Shown here one piece after another: positions 15,877-22,213 of a DNA stretch of 32,244 bases (position 1 is its first letter; every line of letters starts with the position of its first letter). Location: positions 1-32,244 of the forward strand of contig NZ_JAVBXD010000046.1 of NCBI RefSeq assembly GCF_030756675.1, read 5' to 3'. The position numbers and the translations under genes were made by a program. Source of the DNA: Bacillus multifaciens (GTDB lineage Bacteria > Bacillota > Bacilli > Bacillales > Bacillaceae_G). A model generated the notes under the pieces. The model saw only the letters and a program-made list of their open reading frames with translations, was not told the DNA's origin and did no database searches.

Positions 15877-17535
15877 ATGAAGAAAAGGTTGTCATTGATT
15901 ACAGCATTTGCACTTTCAACAAGTGTGTTAGTTGCAGGATGTGGAAATGGTGAGAAAGCATCAACAACTGAAAAGGGAAAAGAAGGAAATCAAGCGCTTG
16001 CTGATAAACAAGTATTAAATTTATTAGAAACAGCAGAAATCCCTTCTATGGATACGTCAAAGTCAACGGATACTGTATCGTTTCGGGCATTTGTAAACGC
16101 AATGGAAGGATTATATCGCTTAGATAAAGATAATAAACCAACGTCTGGTATGGCTAAAGACGTAAAGATTAGTGCGGATAAGAAAACATACACATTTCAT
16201 TTACGTGATGCAAAGTGGTCGAATGGAGAACCGGTAAAAGCACAAGACTTTGTGTTTGCTTGGCGCCGTGCTGTTGATAAAGCAACAGCATCGGAATATG
16301 CGTTTATTTTGTTCGATGTTAAAAATGCTGAGAAAATTAATAAAGGAGAATTACCACTTGAACAGCTTGGTGTCAGAGCAGAAGATGATAAAACATTAGT
16401 GGTTGAGCTAGAGAAACCTACGCCATACTTTCTAGAGCTTACAACTTTCCCAACATTTTTCCCATTGAACGAAAAATTTGTAAAAGAACAAGGTGACAAA
16501 TATGCATTAGAAGCAGATAAGTTATTATATAATGGACCATTCATGATGAGTGAATGGAAGCATGAACGAAGTTATCAGTTAAAGAAAAATCCAAACTATT
16601 GGGATAAAGGTAATGTGAAATTAGAAGAAATTAATGTAAGTGTTGTAAAAGAAACATCAACAGCTGTAAATTTATATGAGAGCAACGAAGTAGATCGAGT
16701 CATTTTAAGTTCGGAATTTGTTGATAAATATAAGAAAAGTGAAGAATTTAAATCGGAATTAGAGCCACGAATGTATTTTATTCGTTTTAATCAGAAAAAT
16801 CAGACTTTCGCGAATAAAAAAGCACGTGAAGCTATTGATTTAGCATATGATAAAAAGGGAATTGCCAATGTGATTTTAAATGATGGGTCATTACCTGCAT
16901 ATTACTTAGTACCACAAAAATTTACAAAAGGGCCGGATGGAAAAGACTTCCGTGAAACAAATAAAAATTTTCATGACGGTAAAGATAATGCAGCAAAAGC
17001 AAAAAAACTATGGGAAGAAGCGAAAAAAGAGTTAGGTCAAGAGACAATTACAGTTGAAATGTTAAACTATGATAAAGATAACTTGAAAAAAGTTGGAGAA
17101 TACATTAAATCAGAGTTGGAGAAAAATTTACCTGGTTTGAAAGTGAATATTAAACAGCAGCCGTTTAAACAAAAGTTAGATTTAGAAAAGAAATTAGAAT
17201 ATGAGTTCTCTTTATCAGCATGGAGCCCGGATTATCCAGATCCAATGACATTTATCGATATGTTTATTACAGATAGTGCATTTAACGAAATGGCATATTC
17301 TAATAAAAAATATGATGAGTTAGTTGCGAAAGCAAAAGGTGAGTTGTTAACTGATGAGAAGGCACGCTGGAAGGCTTTTTCTGAAGCAGAGAAAATTTTA
17401 TTTGATGACGCAGCAATTTCCCCGGTTTATCAGCAGGGTGTTGCTTTTCTTGAGAAATCCAAAGTGAAAGGAACCGCTAAGCATACATTTGGAGGAGATT
17501 TTAGTTATAAATGGACATATATTACAAAAAAATAG
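15877..17535 (+). CDS. Oligopeptide ABC transporter substrate-binding lipoprotein (OppA-like)
   Basis: This 552-residue SBP_bac_5-family protein would bind peptides outside the membrane and deliver them to an Opp-type permease. The signal peptide ends LVAGC (Cys22), a clean lipobox. Family landmarks include PSMDTSKSTDTVSFRAF, the YTFHLRDAKWSNGEPVKAQD segment, YNGPFMMSEWKHERSYQLKK and NPNYWDKGNVKLEEI, plus the late WSPDYPDPMTFIDMF motif that shapes the peptide pocket. AGAGGGGA precedes the ATG. No permease or ATPase gene is adjacent, so it is one of the orphan OppA paralogues common in the B. cereus group. Roles in peptide uptake or pheromone sensing are possible, not shown. Confidence 0.93.
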   Translation: MKKRLSLITAFALSTSVLVAGCGNGEKASTTEKGKEGNQALADKQVLNLLETAEIPSMDTSKSTDTVSFRAFVNAMEGLYRLDKDNKPTSGMAKDVKISADKKTYTFHLRDAKWSNGEPVKAQDFVFAWRRAVDKATASEYAFILFDVKNAEKINKGELPLEQLGVRAEDDKTLVVELEKPTPYFLELTTFPTFFPLNEKFVKEQGDKYALEADKLLYNGPFMMSEWKHERSYQLKKNPNYWDKGNVKLEEINVSVVKETSTAVNLYESNEVDRVILSSEFVDKYKKSEEFKSELEPRMYFIRFNQKNQTFANKKAREAIDLAYDKKGIANVILNDGSLPAYYLVPQKFTKGPDGKDFRETNKNFHDGKDNAAKAKKLWEEAKKELGQETITVEMLNYDKDNLKKVGEYIKSELEKNLPGLKVNIKQQPFKQKLDLEKKLEYEFSLSAWSPDYPDPMTFIDMFITDSAFNEMAYSNKKYDELVAKAKGELLTDEKARWKAFSEAEKILFDDAAISPVYQQGVAFLEKSKVKGTAKHTFGGDFSYKWTYITKK

Positions 17536-17541
17536 TACGAT

Positions 17542-17572
17542 AAAGATGCGTGAATATTGCGCATCTTTTTTA
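17542..17572 (+). terminator. Rho-independent terminator of oppA
   Basis: AAAGATGCG pairs with CGCATCTTT across a 9-base loop and runs into TTTTTTATT. It leaves fewer than 10 bases before the fosB ribosome binding site, so fosB has no separate promoter in this gap. Confidence 0.8.
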
Positions 17573-17591
17573 TTGTGAGGAGATCATAACA

Positions 17592-17735
17592 ATGATAAAA
17601 GGAATGAATCATCTTTGCTTTTCTGTTTCAAATTTAGAGAAATCTATACAATTTTACGAAAAAGTGTTGGAAGGGAAGATACTTGTAAAAGGTAGAACAC
17701 TTGCTTATTTTGATGTGTGTGGAATGTGGGTTGCA
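17592..17735 (+). pseudogene. fosB: fosB, 5' fragment (codons 1-48), interrupted by IscB element
   Basis: This is the N-terminal third of the metallothiol transferase FosB, which inactivates fosfomycin by adding bacillithiol. The start ATG follows GAGGAG. The fragment reads [20 protein letters not shown] and onward to CGMWVA. It includes metal ligand His7 and Cys9. In B. cereus FosB the next residues are LNEE, which resume at 19331. Read on into the element, the frame continues through 9 foreign residues to a stop at 17760-17762. The two fragments joined give 138 codons plus stop, the normal FosB length. Confidence 0.92.
17716..17735 (+). other. Predicted IscB guide sequence (fosB-derived)
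   Basis: In characterised IscB systems the guide occupies the 5' end of the omega RNA and is copied from DNA flanking the left end of the element. The bases upstream of the end here are fosB codons 42-48, ending ATGTGGGTTGCA. If the RNA is made, it would match an uninterrupted fosB. Length and exact edge (within a base or so of 17735) are inferred. Confidence 0.55.
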
Positions 17736-17739
17736 GTCA

Positions 17740-17990
17740 ACTACCCACCACTTAAACGCTAACACGTTTTGAAGTGGGGGCTTGAAACAAGCCCTGGTTG
17801 TCTAGCCTCAGTCTTTCATGGACTCCGTTCGTAGGTTGCATACCCAAGAATGATTCCCTAGTTCTTGGCTCTATGGTGGCTCTGTAACAGTTCTGATTGG
17901 GAAGGAACGGTCAACCACAAGCCTTCTTGTATAAGAAGTTGTCAACACCTACAAACATTGGCGAAGGGAAACAAACTCTTAGGAGGGACA
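17740..17990 (+). ncRNA. Predicted omega RNA scaffold of IscB
   Basis: About 250 bases between the element's left end and iscB contain no convincing frame but are rich in pairing. There is the end hairpin at 17748-17777, a perfect GGGCTTG/CAAGCCC stem with AAA loop (17778-17794), a CCAAGAA/TTCTTGG stem near 17843-17872, and CTTCTT/AAGAAG near 17924-17939. IscB omega RNAs are encoded at this position, immediately 5' of the gene, with similar length. Boundaries and fold are not computed. Confidence 0.7.
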
Positions 17991-17994
17991 AAAC

Positions 17995-19242
17995 ATGTGT
18001 GTGTTTGTCAAAAATTTAAGGGGAGAACCGCTCATGCCTTGCGGTCATCGCAAGGCGCGGATTCTTCTCAAACAAGGAAAAGCGAAGATTGTGGGATATA
18101 CTCCGTTTACAATTCAATTACAATATGCTACAGGTGAAGCGGTGCAACCCGTTACAATCGGTGTTGACAGCGGAGTAAAGCATATCGGCATTGCGATTAC
18201 GACTGAAGACAAAGTGTTAACAAAAGGAACCATCCAGCTACGTCAGGACGTAAAAGAAAATCTCACACTAAGAGCTACATTACGTAGAGGTAGAAGGCAG
18301 CGAAAAACAAGGTATCGCAAAGCACGTATTCTCAATCGAAAAAAGAAAGAAGGTTGGTTACCACCATCGATTCAAAGCAGAATCGATAACCAAATTCATT
18401 GGATTGAAACATTCAAGTCACTTTTACCTTCACCAAAAGTAATTGTAGAAGTAGGGAAATTTGATGCAAAAAAGCTAAAAAATCCCGATATACAAGGAAC
18501 GGAATATCAACAAGGAGATGCCTTTGGCTTTTGGAATACAAGATATTACGTATTCGCAAGAGACAATTACACCTGTCAAATCTGCAAGAAAAAAGGTGGT
18601 ATTTTGCATACGCATCATATTATTGAACAATGTAAAGGTGGCACTGATATGGCAGATAATCTTGTAACAGTGCATGAAGAGTGCCATCAAAAGTTCCACC
18701 AAGGGAAACTCAAACACAGTTTCAAGAAACCAAAACAATATAAAGAGACTGCCTTTATGAATATATTGCGGTTACAAATCATGAATCGTTTAGATTGTGA
18801 CATTACGTATGGCAGTTACACTACAGCGAAGCGAAAAGAATTAGGTTTATCAAAAACACATGTAAATGACGCAATTGCGATTACGAATCCAACACAAATA
18901 CAAGAATATGATAGAAACGGTGAATTTTGCATCAAGCAATTTAGAAAGAAAAAGCGTTCCCTACATGAAGCAACCGCAAGAAAAGGAAGGAAAACAAAGA
19001 ATACAAGTGCAAAACGGAACAAGAAAAACACACCGTATGTAGATGGAATCTATTTAGGAGATAAAGTGAAAGTATTTGGACAAGTAGGATTTGTGACAGG
19101 GTTTACAGGGAGAATGGTATACGTACAAGATATACATGGACAATATATACAAAATCCAACTAAAACTTATAAGCAAGTGAAGGTATCAGATATAGAACGT
19201 ATACACCATACGAACAATTGGCAGTTCTTACAAATCAGTTAG
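17995..19242 (+). CDS. iscB: RNA-guided endonuclease IscB
   Basis: This 415-residue homologue of the ancestor of Cas9 appears complete. An N-terminal RRXRR/PLMP region ([20 protein letters not shown]) is followed by RuvC-I with Asp58 ([16 protein letters not shown]). An arginine-rich bridge helix (residues about 92-117) and RuvC-II with Glu152 (VIVEVGKFD) come next. The HNH domain is inserted at about 186-238, with paired cysteines (CQIC, Cys194/197), His207/His208 in HTHHI, Asn222 and CHQKFH. RuvC-III has His289 and Asp292 (THVNDAIAI). A basic linker and a C-terminal TAM-interacting-like domain follow ([20 protein letters not shown]). TAGGAGGG precedes the ATG. It would cleave both strands of guide-matched DNA next to a 3' TAM. 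All catalytic residues look intact. Confidence 0.93.
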   Translation: MCVFVKNLRGEPLMPCGHRKARILLKQGKAKIVGYTPFTIQLQYATGEAVQPVTIGVDSGVKHIGIAITTEDKVLTKGTIQLRQDVKENLTLRATLRRGRRQRKTRYRKARILNRKKKEGWLPPSIQSRIDNQIHWIETFKSLLPSPKVIVEVGKFDAKKLKNPDIQGTEYQQGDAFGFWNTRYYVFARDNYTCQICKKKGGILHTHHIIEQCKGGTDMADNLVTVHEECHQKFHQGKLKHSFKKPKQYKETAFMNILRLQIMNRLDCDITYGSYTTAKRKELGLSKTHVNDAIAITNPTQIQEYDRNGEFCIKQFRKKKRSLHEATARKGRKTKNTSAKRNKKNTPYVDGIYLGDKVKVFGQVGFVTGFTGRMVYVQDIHGQYIQNPTKTYKQVKVSDIERIHHTNNWQFLQIS

Positions 19243-19330
19243 GCTATGCCTAACCGAAATTCATCCCCACCTTACCGCTGGGCTCTTGCCCGTCACGCAC
19301 TTGAAGATGGGGCCTTCTTTCGGAATTACG

Positions 19331-19603
19331 TTAAATGAAGAAAAGGATATTCCGAGAAGTGAAATCTACCAATCATATACACATATTGCGTTTTCGATAG
19401 AAAAAGAAGACTTTACAGCATTAATACATCGTCTTAATGTGAATAACGTACATATTTTACACAGACGAGAGCGTGATGTGCGAGATTGTAAATCTATTTA
19501 TTTTACAGACCCAGACGGTCATAAGTTTAAATTTCATACAGGGACGCTGCAAGAGAGACTGCAATATTATAAAGAAGCAAAACCGCATATGTTATTTTAC
19601 TAA
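19331..19603 (+). pseudogene. fosB: fosB, 3' fragment (codons 49-138), with Glu115 replaced by Lys
   Basis: This fragment resumes FosB at [20 protein letters not shown] and runs to its normal end KPHMLFY. It keeps metal ligand His66 (SYTHIAF) and the RERDVRDC loop that binds fosfomycin and thiol. The third metal ligand of FosB, Glu115 in the family motif GHKFEFHSG, is Lys here (GHKFKFHTG; codon AAA at 19529-19531). A lysine cannot coordinate the divalent metal, so the enzyme would be inactive even after precise excision. The substitution suggests loss of selection. No start or ribosome binding site serves this fragment. Confidence 0.9.
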
Positions 19604-19624
19604 ATAGAGAAAGGATGAAGGGTT

Positions 19625-20170
19625 ATGCATGTACTTGTTGTTGGTGGGACTGGAATGTTACAGGCAGTGCCAAAGTCGTTTGCTGAGCAAGGGCACCATA
19701 CTTCTGTAATCGGTCGAAATGTAAAAGGTCTAAAGAAGATACAGGATTCATGCCATACTCCTGAAAGGATAACATGTTTAGCGCTTGATTATCATAATAG
19801 TGATGAGTTGCGTGATAAAATTAAAAATTCCATTCAAAAAAATGGACCAATTACGCTTGTGGTAGCTTGGATTCATTCAGCGGCAGTAGATGCATTGCAA
19901 ATAATTAGTGATGAGATTGAAATATGTTCGAAAGGATGGGAGTTGTTCCATGTACTTGGAAGCAGTGCTTACAAATCAGATAAAAAAGTAAGATACTCTT
20001 CTTTATGTAGGTATTATCGAATTATATTAGGTTTTATGGTAGAAGAACAAGGTTCTAGATGGTTAACAAATGATGAAATTACTAGTGGAGTTATAGCTGG
20101 AATTCATCATAAACAACAGGAATGGATTGTTGGAACATTAGAGCCATGGGATGCTAGACCGAGTTGGTAA
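19625..20170 (+). CDS. Short-chain dehydrogenase-like Rossmann protein
   Basis: This 181-residue protein has an N-terminal nucleotide-binding motif (HVLVVGGTGMLQAVPKSFA, GGTGML at 7-12) and a following basic residue (VIGRN) that suggests NADP(H). The middle has TLVVAWIHSAAVDALQII, like the NNAG strand of SDRs but without a clear Ser-Tyr-Lys triad, so catalysis as a classical dehydrogenase is doubtful. It ends WDARPSW. GAAAGGATGAAGG precedes the ATG. It lies 21 bases after fosB and its stop region overlaps the next gene's ribosome binding site, so fosB, this gene and the phosphatase probably formed one transcript. Confidence 0.8.
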   Translation: MHVLVVGGTGMLQAVPKSFAEQGHHTSVIGRNVKGLKKIQDSCHTPERITCLALDYHNSDELRDKIKNSIQKNGPITLVVAWIHSAAVDALQIISDEIEICSKGWELFHVLGSSAYKSDKKVRYSSLCRYYRIILGFMVEEQGSRWLTNDEITSGVIAGIHHKQQEWIVGTLEPWDARPSW

Positions 20171-20181
20171 AGGAGAAGACG

Positions 20182-20802
20182 ATGATGAAAACAATGTTAT
20201 ATATTACGCGTCACGGGGAAACAGAATGGAATGTAGAAAAAAGAATGCAAGGTAGAAAAAATTCAAATTTAACGGAAACTGGAATACTACAAGCAAAACA
20301 ATTAGGGAAACGTATGAAAGATATGGCACTAGATGTTATTTACAGCAGTCCAAGTGAAAGAGCAATGCATACAGCTCAGTTAATTAAAGGAGACAGAGAT
20401 ATTCCAATTGTAACAGATGAACATTTATATGAAATTGATATGGGAGTCTGGGAAGGACATACACAACTTGAATTGCAAGAGAAATATGCAAAAGATTTTG
20501 ATTTATTTTGGAATGCACCGCATCGGTATGAATCGAAATCAGGAGAAAGTTTTTACGACGCGAGAGAGCGCGTGCTAAAGGGGCTTACATACATTCTTCA
20601 AAAGCATGACGGAGAAAATGTTTTAATTGTCTCTCATGCTATTACTTCATTACTTATGATGGGGCATTTTGAACAACGTCCTATTGAAAATATATGGAAT
20701 GGTCCTTTTATGCATAGTGCAAGTTTAAGTGTGATTGAATTTAAAGAAGGAGAAAGTACAATTCATTTATTTGCTGATATTGCGCATTTTGAAGAGAGGT
20801 AA
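20182..20802 (+). CDS. Histidine phosphatase family protein (phosphoglycerate mutase-like)
   Basis: This 206-residue branch-1 histidine phosphatase has the RHG motif at the N-terminus (LYITRHGETEWN; His11 would be phosphorylated). It also has the second arginine in VIYSSPSERAMHTAQ, the acidic acid-base residue in YEIDMGVWEGH and the second catalytic histidine in ENVLIVSHAIT. It is likely a cytosolic broad phosphatase rather than a true glycolytic mutase. AAAGGAG (20169-20175) fits starts at 20182 or 20185; an upstream TTG at 20164 is unlikely. It probably shares a transcript with the preceding gene; a terminator follows. Confidence 0.9.
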   Translation: MMKTMLYITRHGETEWNVEKRMQGRKNSNLTETGILQAKQLGKRMKDMALDVIYSSPSERAMHTAQLIKGDRDIPIVTDEHLYEIDMGVWEGHTQLELQEKYAKDFDLFWNAPHRYESKSGESFYDARERVLKGLTYILQKHDGENVLIVSHAITSLLMMGHFEQRPIENIWNGPFMHSASLSVIEFKEGESTIHLFADIAHFEER

Positions 20803-20843
20803 AAGGAGAAGCTTTATAAAAACAATGATTTGCCCTAATAGAC

Positions 20844-20870
20844 AAATAGACCGCTTAAAGCGGTCTATTT
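20844..20870. terminator. Rho-independent terminator
   Basis: A perfect 13-bp palindromic stem (AAATAGACCGCTT with its complement around one base) is followed by GCATTTTT. It serves the phosphatase gene and may also stop transcripts from cotG on the other strand. Confidence 0.85.
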
Positions 20871-20953
20871 GCATTTTTGAAATAACGAGGAACCTCTTTG
20901 ATATGATAGAGTAATATATTATATTAACGACCAGAGCGCCCAGAACGAAGTTG

Positions 20954-21796
20954 TCAACTACGTTTAGAGCGACAAGTGCGCTTAGATTTGTAAGAACGGT
21001 GAGATTTGCAAGAACGGTGAGATTTGCAAGAACGATGGGACTTGCGAGAACGGTGAGATTTGCAAGAACGATGGGACTTGCAAGAACGGTGAGATTTGCA
21101 AGAACGATGGGACTTGCAAGAACGATGGGACTTGCAAGAACGGTGAGATTTGTGAGAACGATGAGATTTGCAAGAGCGATGAGATTTGCGAGAGCGATGA
21201 GATTTGCAAGAGCGATGAGATTTGCGAGAGCGATGAGATTTGCGAGAGCGATGAGATTTGCAAGAGCGATGAGATTTGTGAGAACGATGGGACTTGCAAG
21301 AGCGATGAGATTTACCGGAACGATGAGATTTGCAAGAACGATGAGATTTGCAAGAACGATGAGATTTGCAAGAACGATGAGATTTGCAAGAACGATGAGA
21401 TTTGCAAGAGCGATGAGATTTGCAAGAACGGTGAGATTTGCAAGAACGGTGAGATTTGTGAGAGCGATGAGATTTGTGAGAGCGATGAGATTTGTGAGAG
21501 CGATGAGATTTGTGAGAGCGATGAGATTTGTGAGAGCGATGAGATTTACAAGAACGATGAGATTTGCAAGAACGATGAGATTTGCAAGAGCGATGAGATT
21601 TACAAGAACGATGAGATTTGCAAGAACGATGAGATTTACAAGTACGTTTAGATTTGCAAGAATTTTTAGAAGAACGAGAACGGCAAGAGCAGTCAGAACG
21701 TTTAGAATAGGATTTAGGTTCCTGGGTTAAGAACCCTTCCATTCCAGCACTAATTATTTCTTCTACTGCTTTTTGAATATCATCTTTTGTATACAT
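20954..21796 (-). CDS. cotG: CotG-like (ExsB-type) repeat spore coat protein
   Basis: This 280-residue coat/exosporium structural protein is of the CotG modular class. A 52-residue head (MYTKDDIQKAVEEIISAGME, then QEPKSYSKRSDCSCRSR) precedes 36 tandem hexapeptides of the form X-K-S-H-R-S, where X is mostly Cys or His and sometimes Arg or Gly. The tail is YKSKRTCRSKRS. The repeat array offers 72 serines in a basic setting, the kind of substrate phosphorylated by the CotH kinase encoded divergently upstream. The cysteines may support disulfide cross-linking. GGAGGA lies before the ATG. A sigma-K-like promoter is present at 21864-21891. The frame ends at TGA, but the codons after it continue in frame for nine sense codons (see findings). 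Confidence 0.88.
   Translation of the reverse strand: MYTKDDIQKAVEEIISAGMEGFLTQEPKSYSKRSDCSCRSRSSKNSCKSKRTCKSHRSCKSHRSCKSHRSCKSHRSCKSHRSCKSHRSHKSHRSHKSHRSHKSHRSHKSHRSHKSHRSCKSHRSCKSHRSCKSHRSCKSHRSCKSHRSCKSHRSCKSHRSGKSHRSCKSHRSHKSHRSCKSHRSRKSHRSRKSHRSCKSHRSRKSHRSCKSHRSHKSHRSCKSHRSCKSHRSCKSHRSCKSHRSCKSHRSRKSHRSCKSHRSCKSHRSYKSKRTCRSKRS
20993..21640 (-). repeat. Tandem repeat, 36 units of 18 bp, inside cotG
   Basis: The unit encodes X-K-S-H-R-S and on the plus strand reads close to GAACGATGAGATTTGCAA. The period is a strict 18 bp over 648 bp, with unit differences clustering into blocks (CGATGA, CGGTGA, CGATGG variants). Blocks of identical neighbours, such as the run with His at position X, point to recent unit duplication, so copy number is probably variable between strains. 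Confidence 0.92.
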
Positions 21797-21863
21797 CTAT
21801 CAAAATCCTCCTTGGAAAGAACTAAGCTTTTCATCTGTTTTGGAATAATGCGCTTTCTATTAA

Positions 21864-21891
21864 TAAAGTATGTCAAGCTAATGAATTGTGT
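21864..21891 (-). promoter_or_regulatory. sigma-K-like promoter of cotG
   Basis: On the minus strand the -10 is CATACTTTA (21872-21864), matching CATANNNTA. It is preceded by AC (21891-21890) at 17-base spacing, the sigma-K pattern. It lies about 68 bases upstream of the cotG start, consistent with late mother-cell expression. Confidence 0.65.
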
Positions 21892-21925
21892 TTATTTTTT
21901 TTTGAAAATAGTGGTATACCCTAAA

Positions 21926-22102
21926 AAACAGACTGTGATAAGCGTCTGTTTCTTAAGAATTAGTGTCCGGATCCTTTGGGTTTAAAGGATCGATATGTGT
22001 ATCAAGAAGACATATCGATTTTTGAATACCAAGGTTCATAAAGAAGTCTTCATAATGTAGTAGTTTGAAAAGGGACGCCTTTCGTACTATTACATTATGA
22101 AG
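21926..22102. other. Cluster of four hairpins between cotG and cotH
   Basis: Four inverted repeats follow one another: AAACAGAC/GTCTGTTT (21926-21951), ATCCTTT/AAAGGAT (21971-21990), ATCGATATGT/ACATATCGAT followed by T4 (21989-22023), and a 16-bp arm CTTCATAATGTAGTAG (22048-22063) against 22087-22102 with one G-T pair and an inner AAAGG/CCTTT. The block lies outside both predicted coat transcripts, because the two sigma-K-like promoters face away from it. It could be a structured RNA gene, a repeat remnant or a barrier between the divergent units. No frame is supported here. Confidence 0.5.
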
Positions 22103-22154
22103 AAAGGATAAGAAAAGCATTTATAATTAATAAAATGAATATATAGCGGATGTG

Positions 22155-22182
22155 ACAATGGGGAAAGGAAAAGCATACATTA
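22155..22182 (+). promoter_or_regulatory. sigma-K-like promoter of cotH
   Basis: AC (22155-22156), 17 bases, then CATACATTA (22174-22182) matches the sigma-K pattern. The expected start of transcription, near 22189, argues against translation from the ATG at 22190 and for the one at 22214. Confidence 0.65.
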
Positions 22183-22213
22183 ATTGTAGATGAAAGAGAA
22201 GGGAAGGGAGAAA

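Larger units (their letters stand above)
17736..19330 (+). mobile_element. IscB-carrying IS200/IS605-like element without tnpA
   Basis: An element of about 1595 bp is inserted in fosB without a target duplication: removing it restores a continuous FosB frame. The left end has an imperfect hairpin (CCACTTAAACG, loop CTAACA, CGTTT then AAGTGG, 17748-17777). The right end has another (CCCCACCTT at 19265-19273 against AAGATGGGG at 19304-19312, with an inner GGGC/GCCC). Subterminal hairpins without terminal inverted repeats are what a Y1 HUH transposase TnpA recognises. No tnpA lies inside, so movement would need TnpA from elsewhere. The edges are uncertain by 1-2 bases (GCA|TTA or GC|GTTA). Confidence 0.85.

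Noticed and set aside
17865-18137. A 90-codon frame across the iscB leader
   Set aside because: It overlaps the structured RNA region and iscB in another frame, without family features.
19286-19330. Start of an apparent 105-residue protein that includes the fosB 3' part
   Set aside because: The first 15 codons are the right end of the IscB element. There is no ribosome binding site, so it is not a functional short FosB.
20982-21299. A 105-codon minus-strand frame of S-S-L-L-Q-I repeats
   Set aside because: It is another frame of the same 18-bp repeat array, with no start signal.
20951-21700. Possible CRISPR array from the regular repeats
   Set aside because: The period is 18 bp with no unique spacers; it is a coding tandem repeat.
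20951-21730. A 259-codon plus-strand frame full of R-F-A-R-T-M repeats opposite cotG
   Set aside because: It is the antisense reading of the 18-bp cotG repeat, kept open by the period. It has no ribosome binding site, and the minus-strand frame has a normal N-terminal head, promoter and CotH neighbour.
21773-21985. A 70-codon plus-strand frame in the cotG/cotH gap
   Set aside because: It is antisense to the cotG start and promoter, lacks a ribosome binding site and crosses a hairpin.
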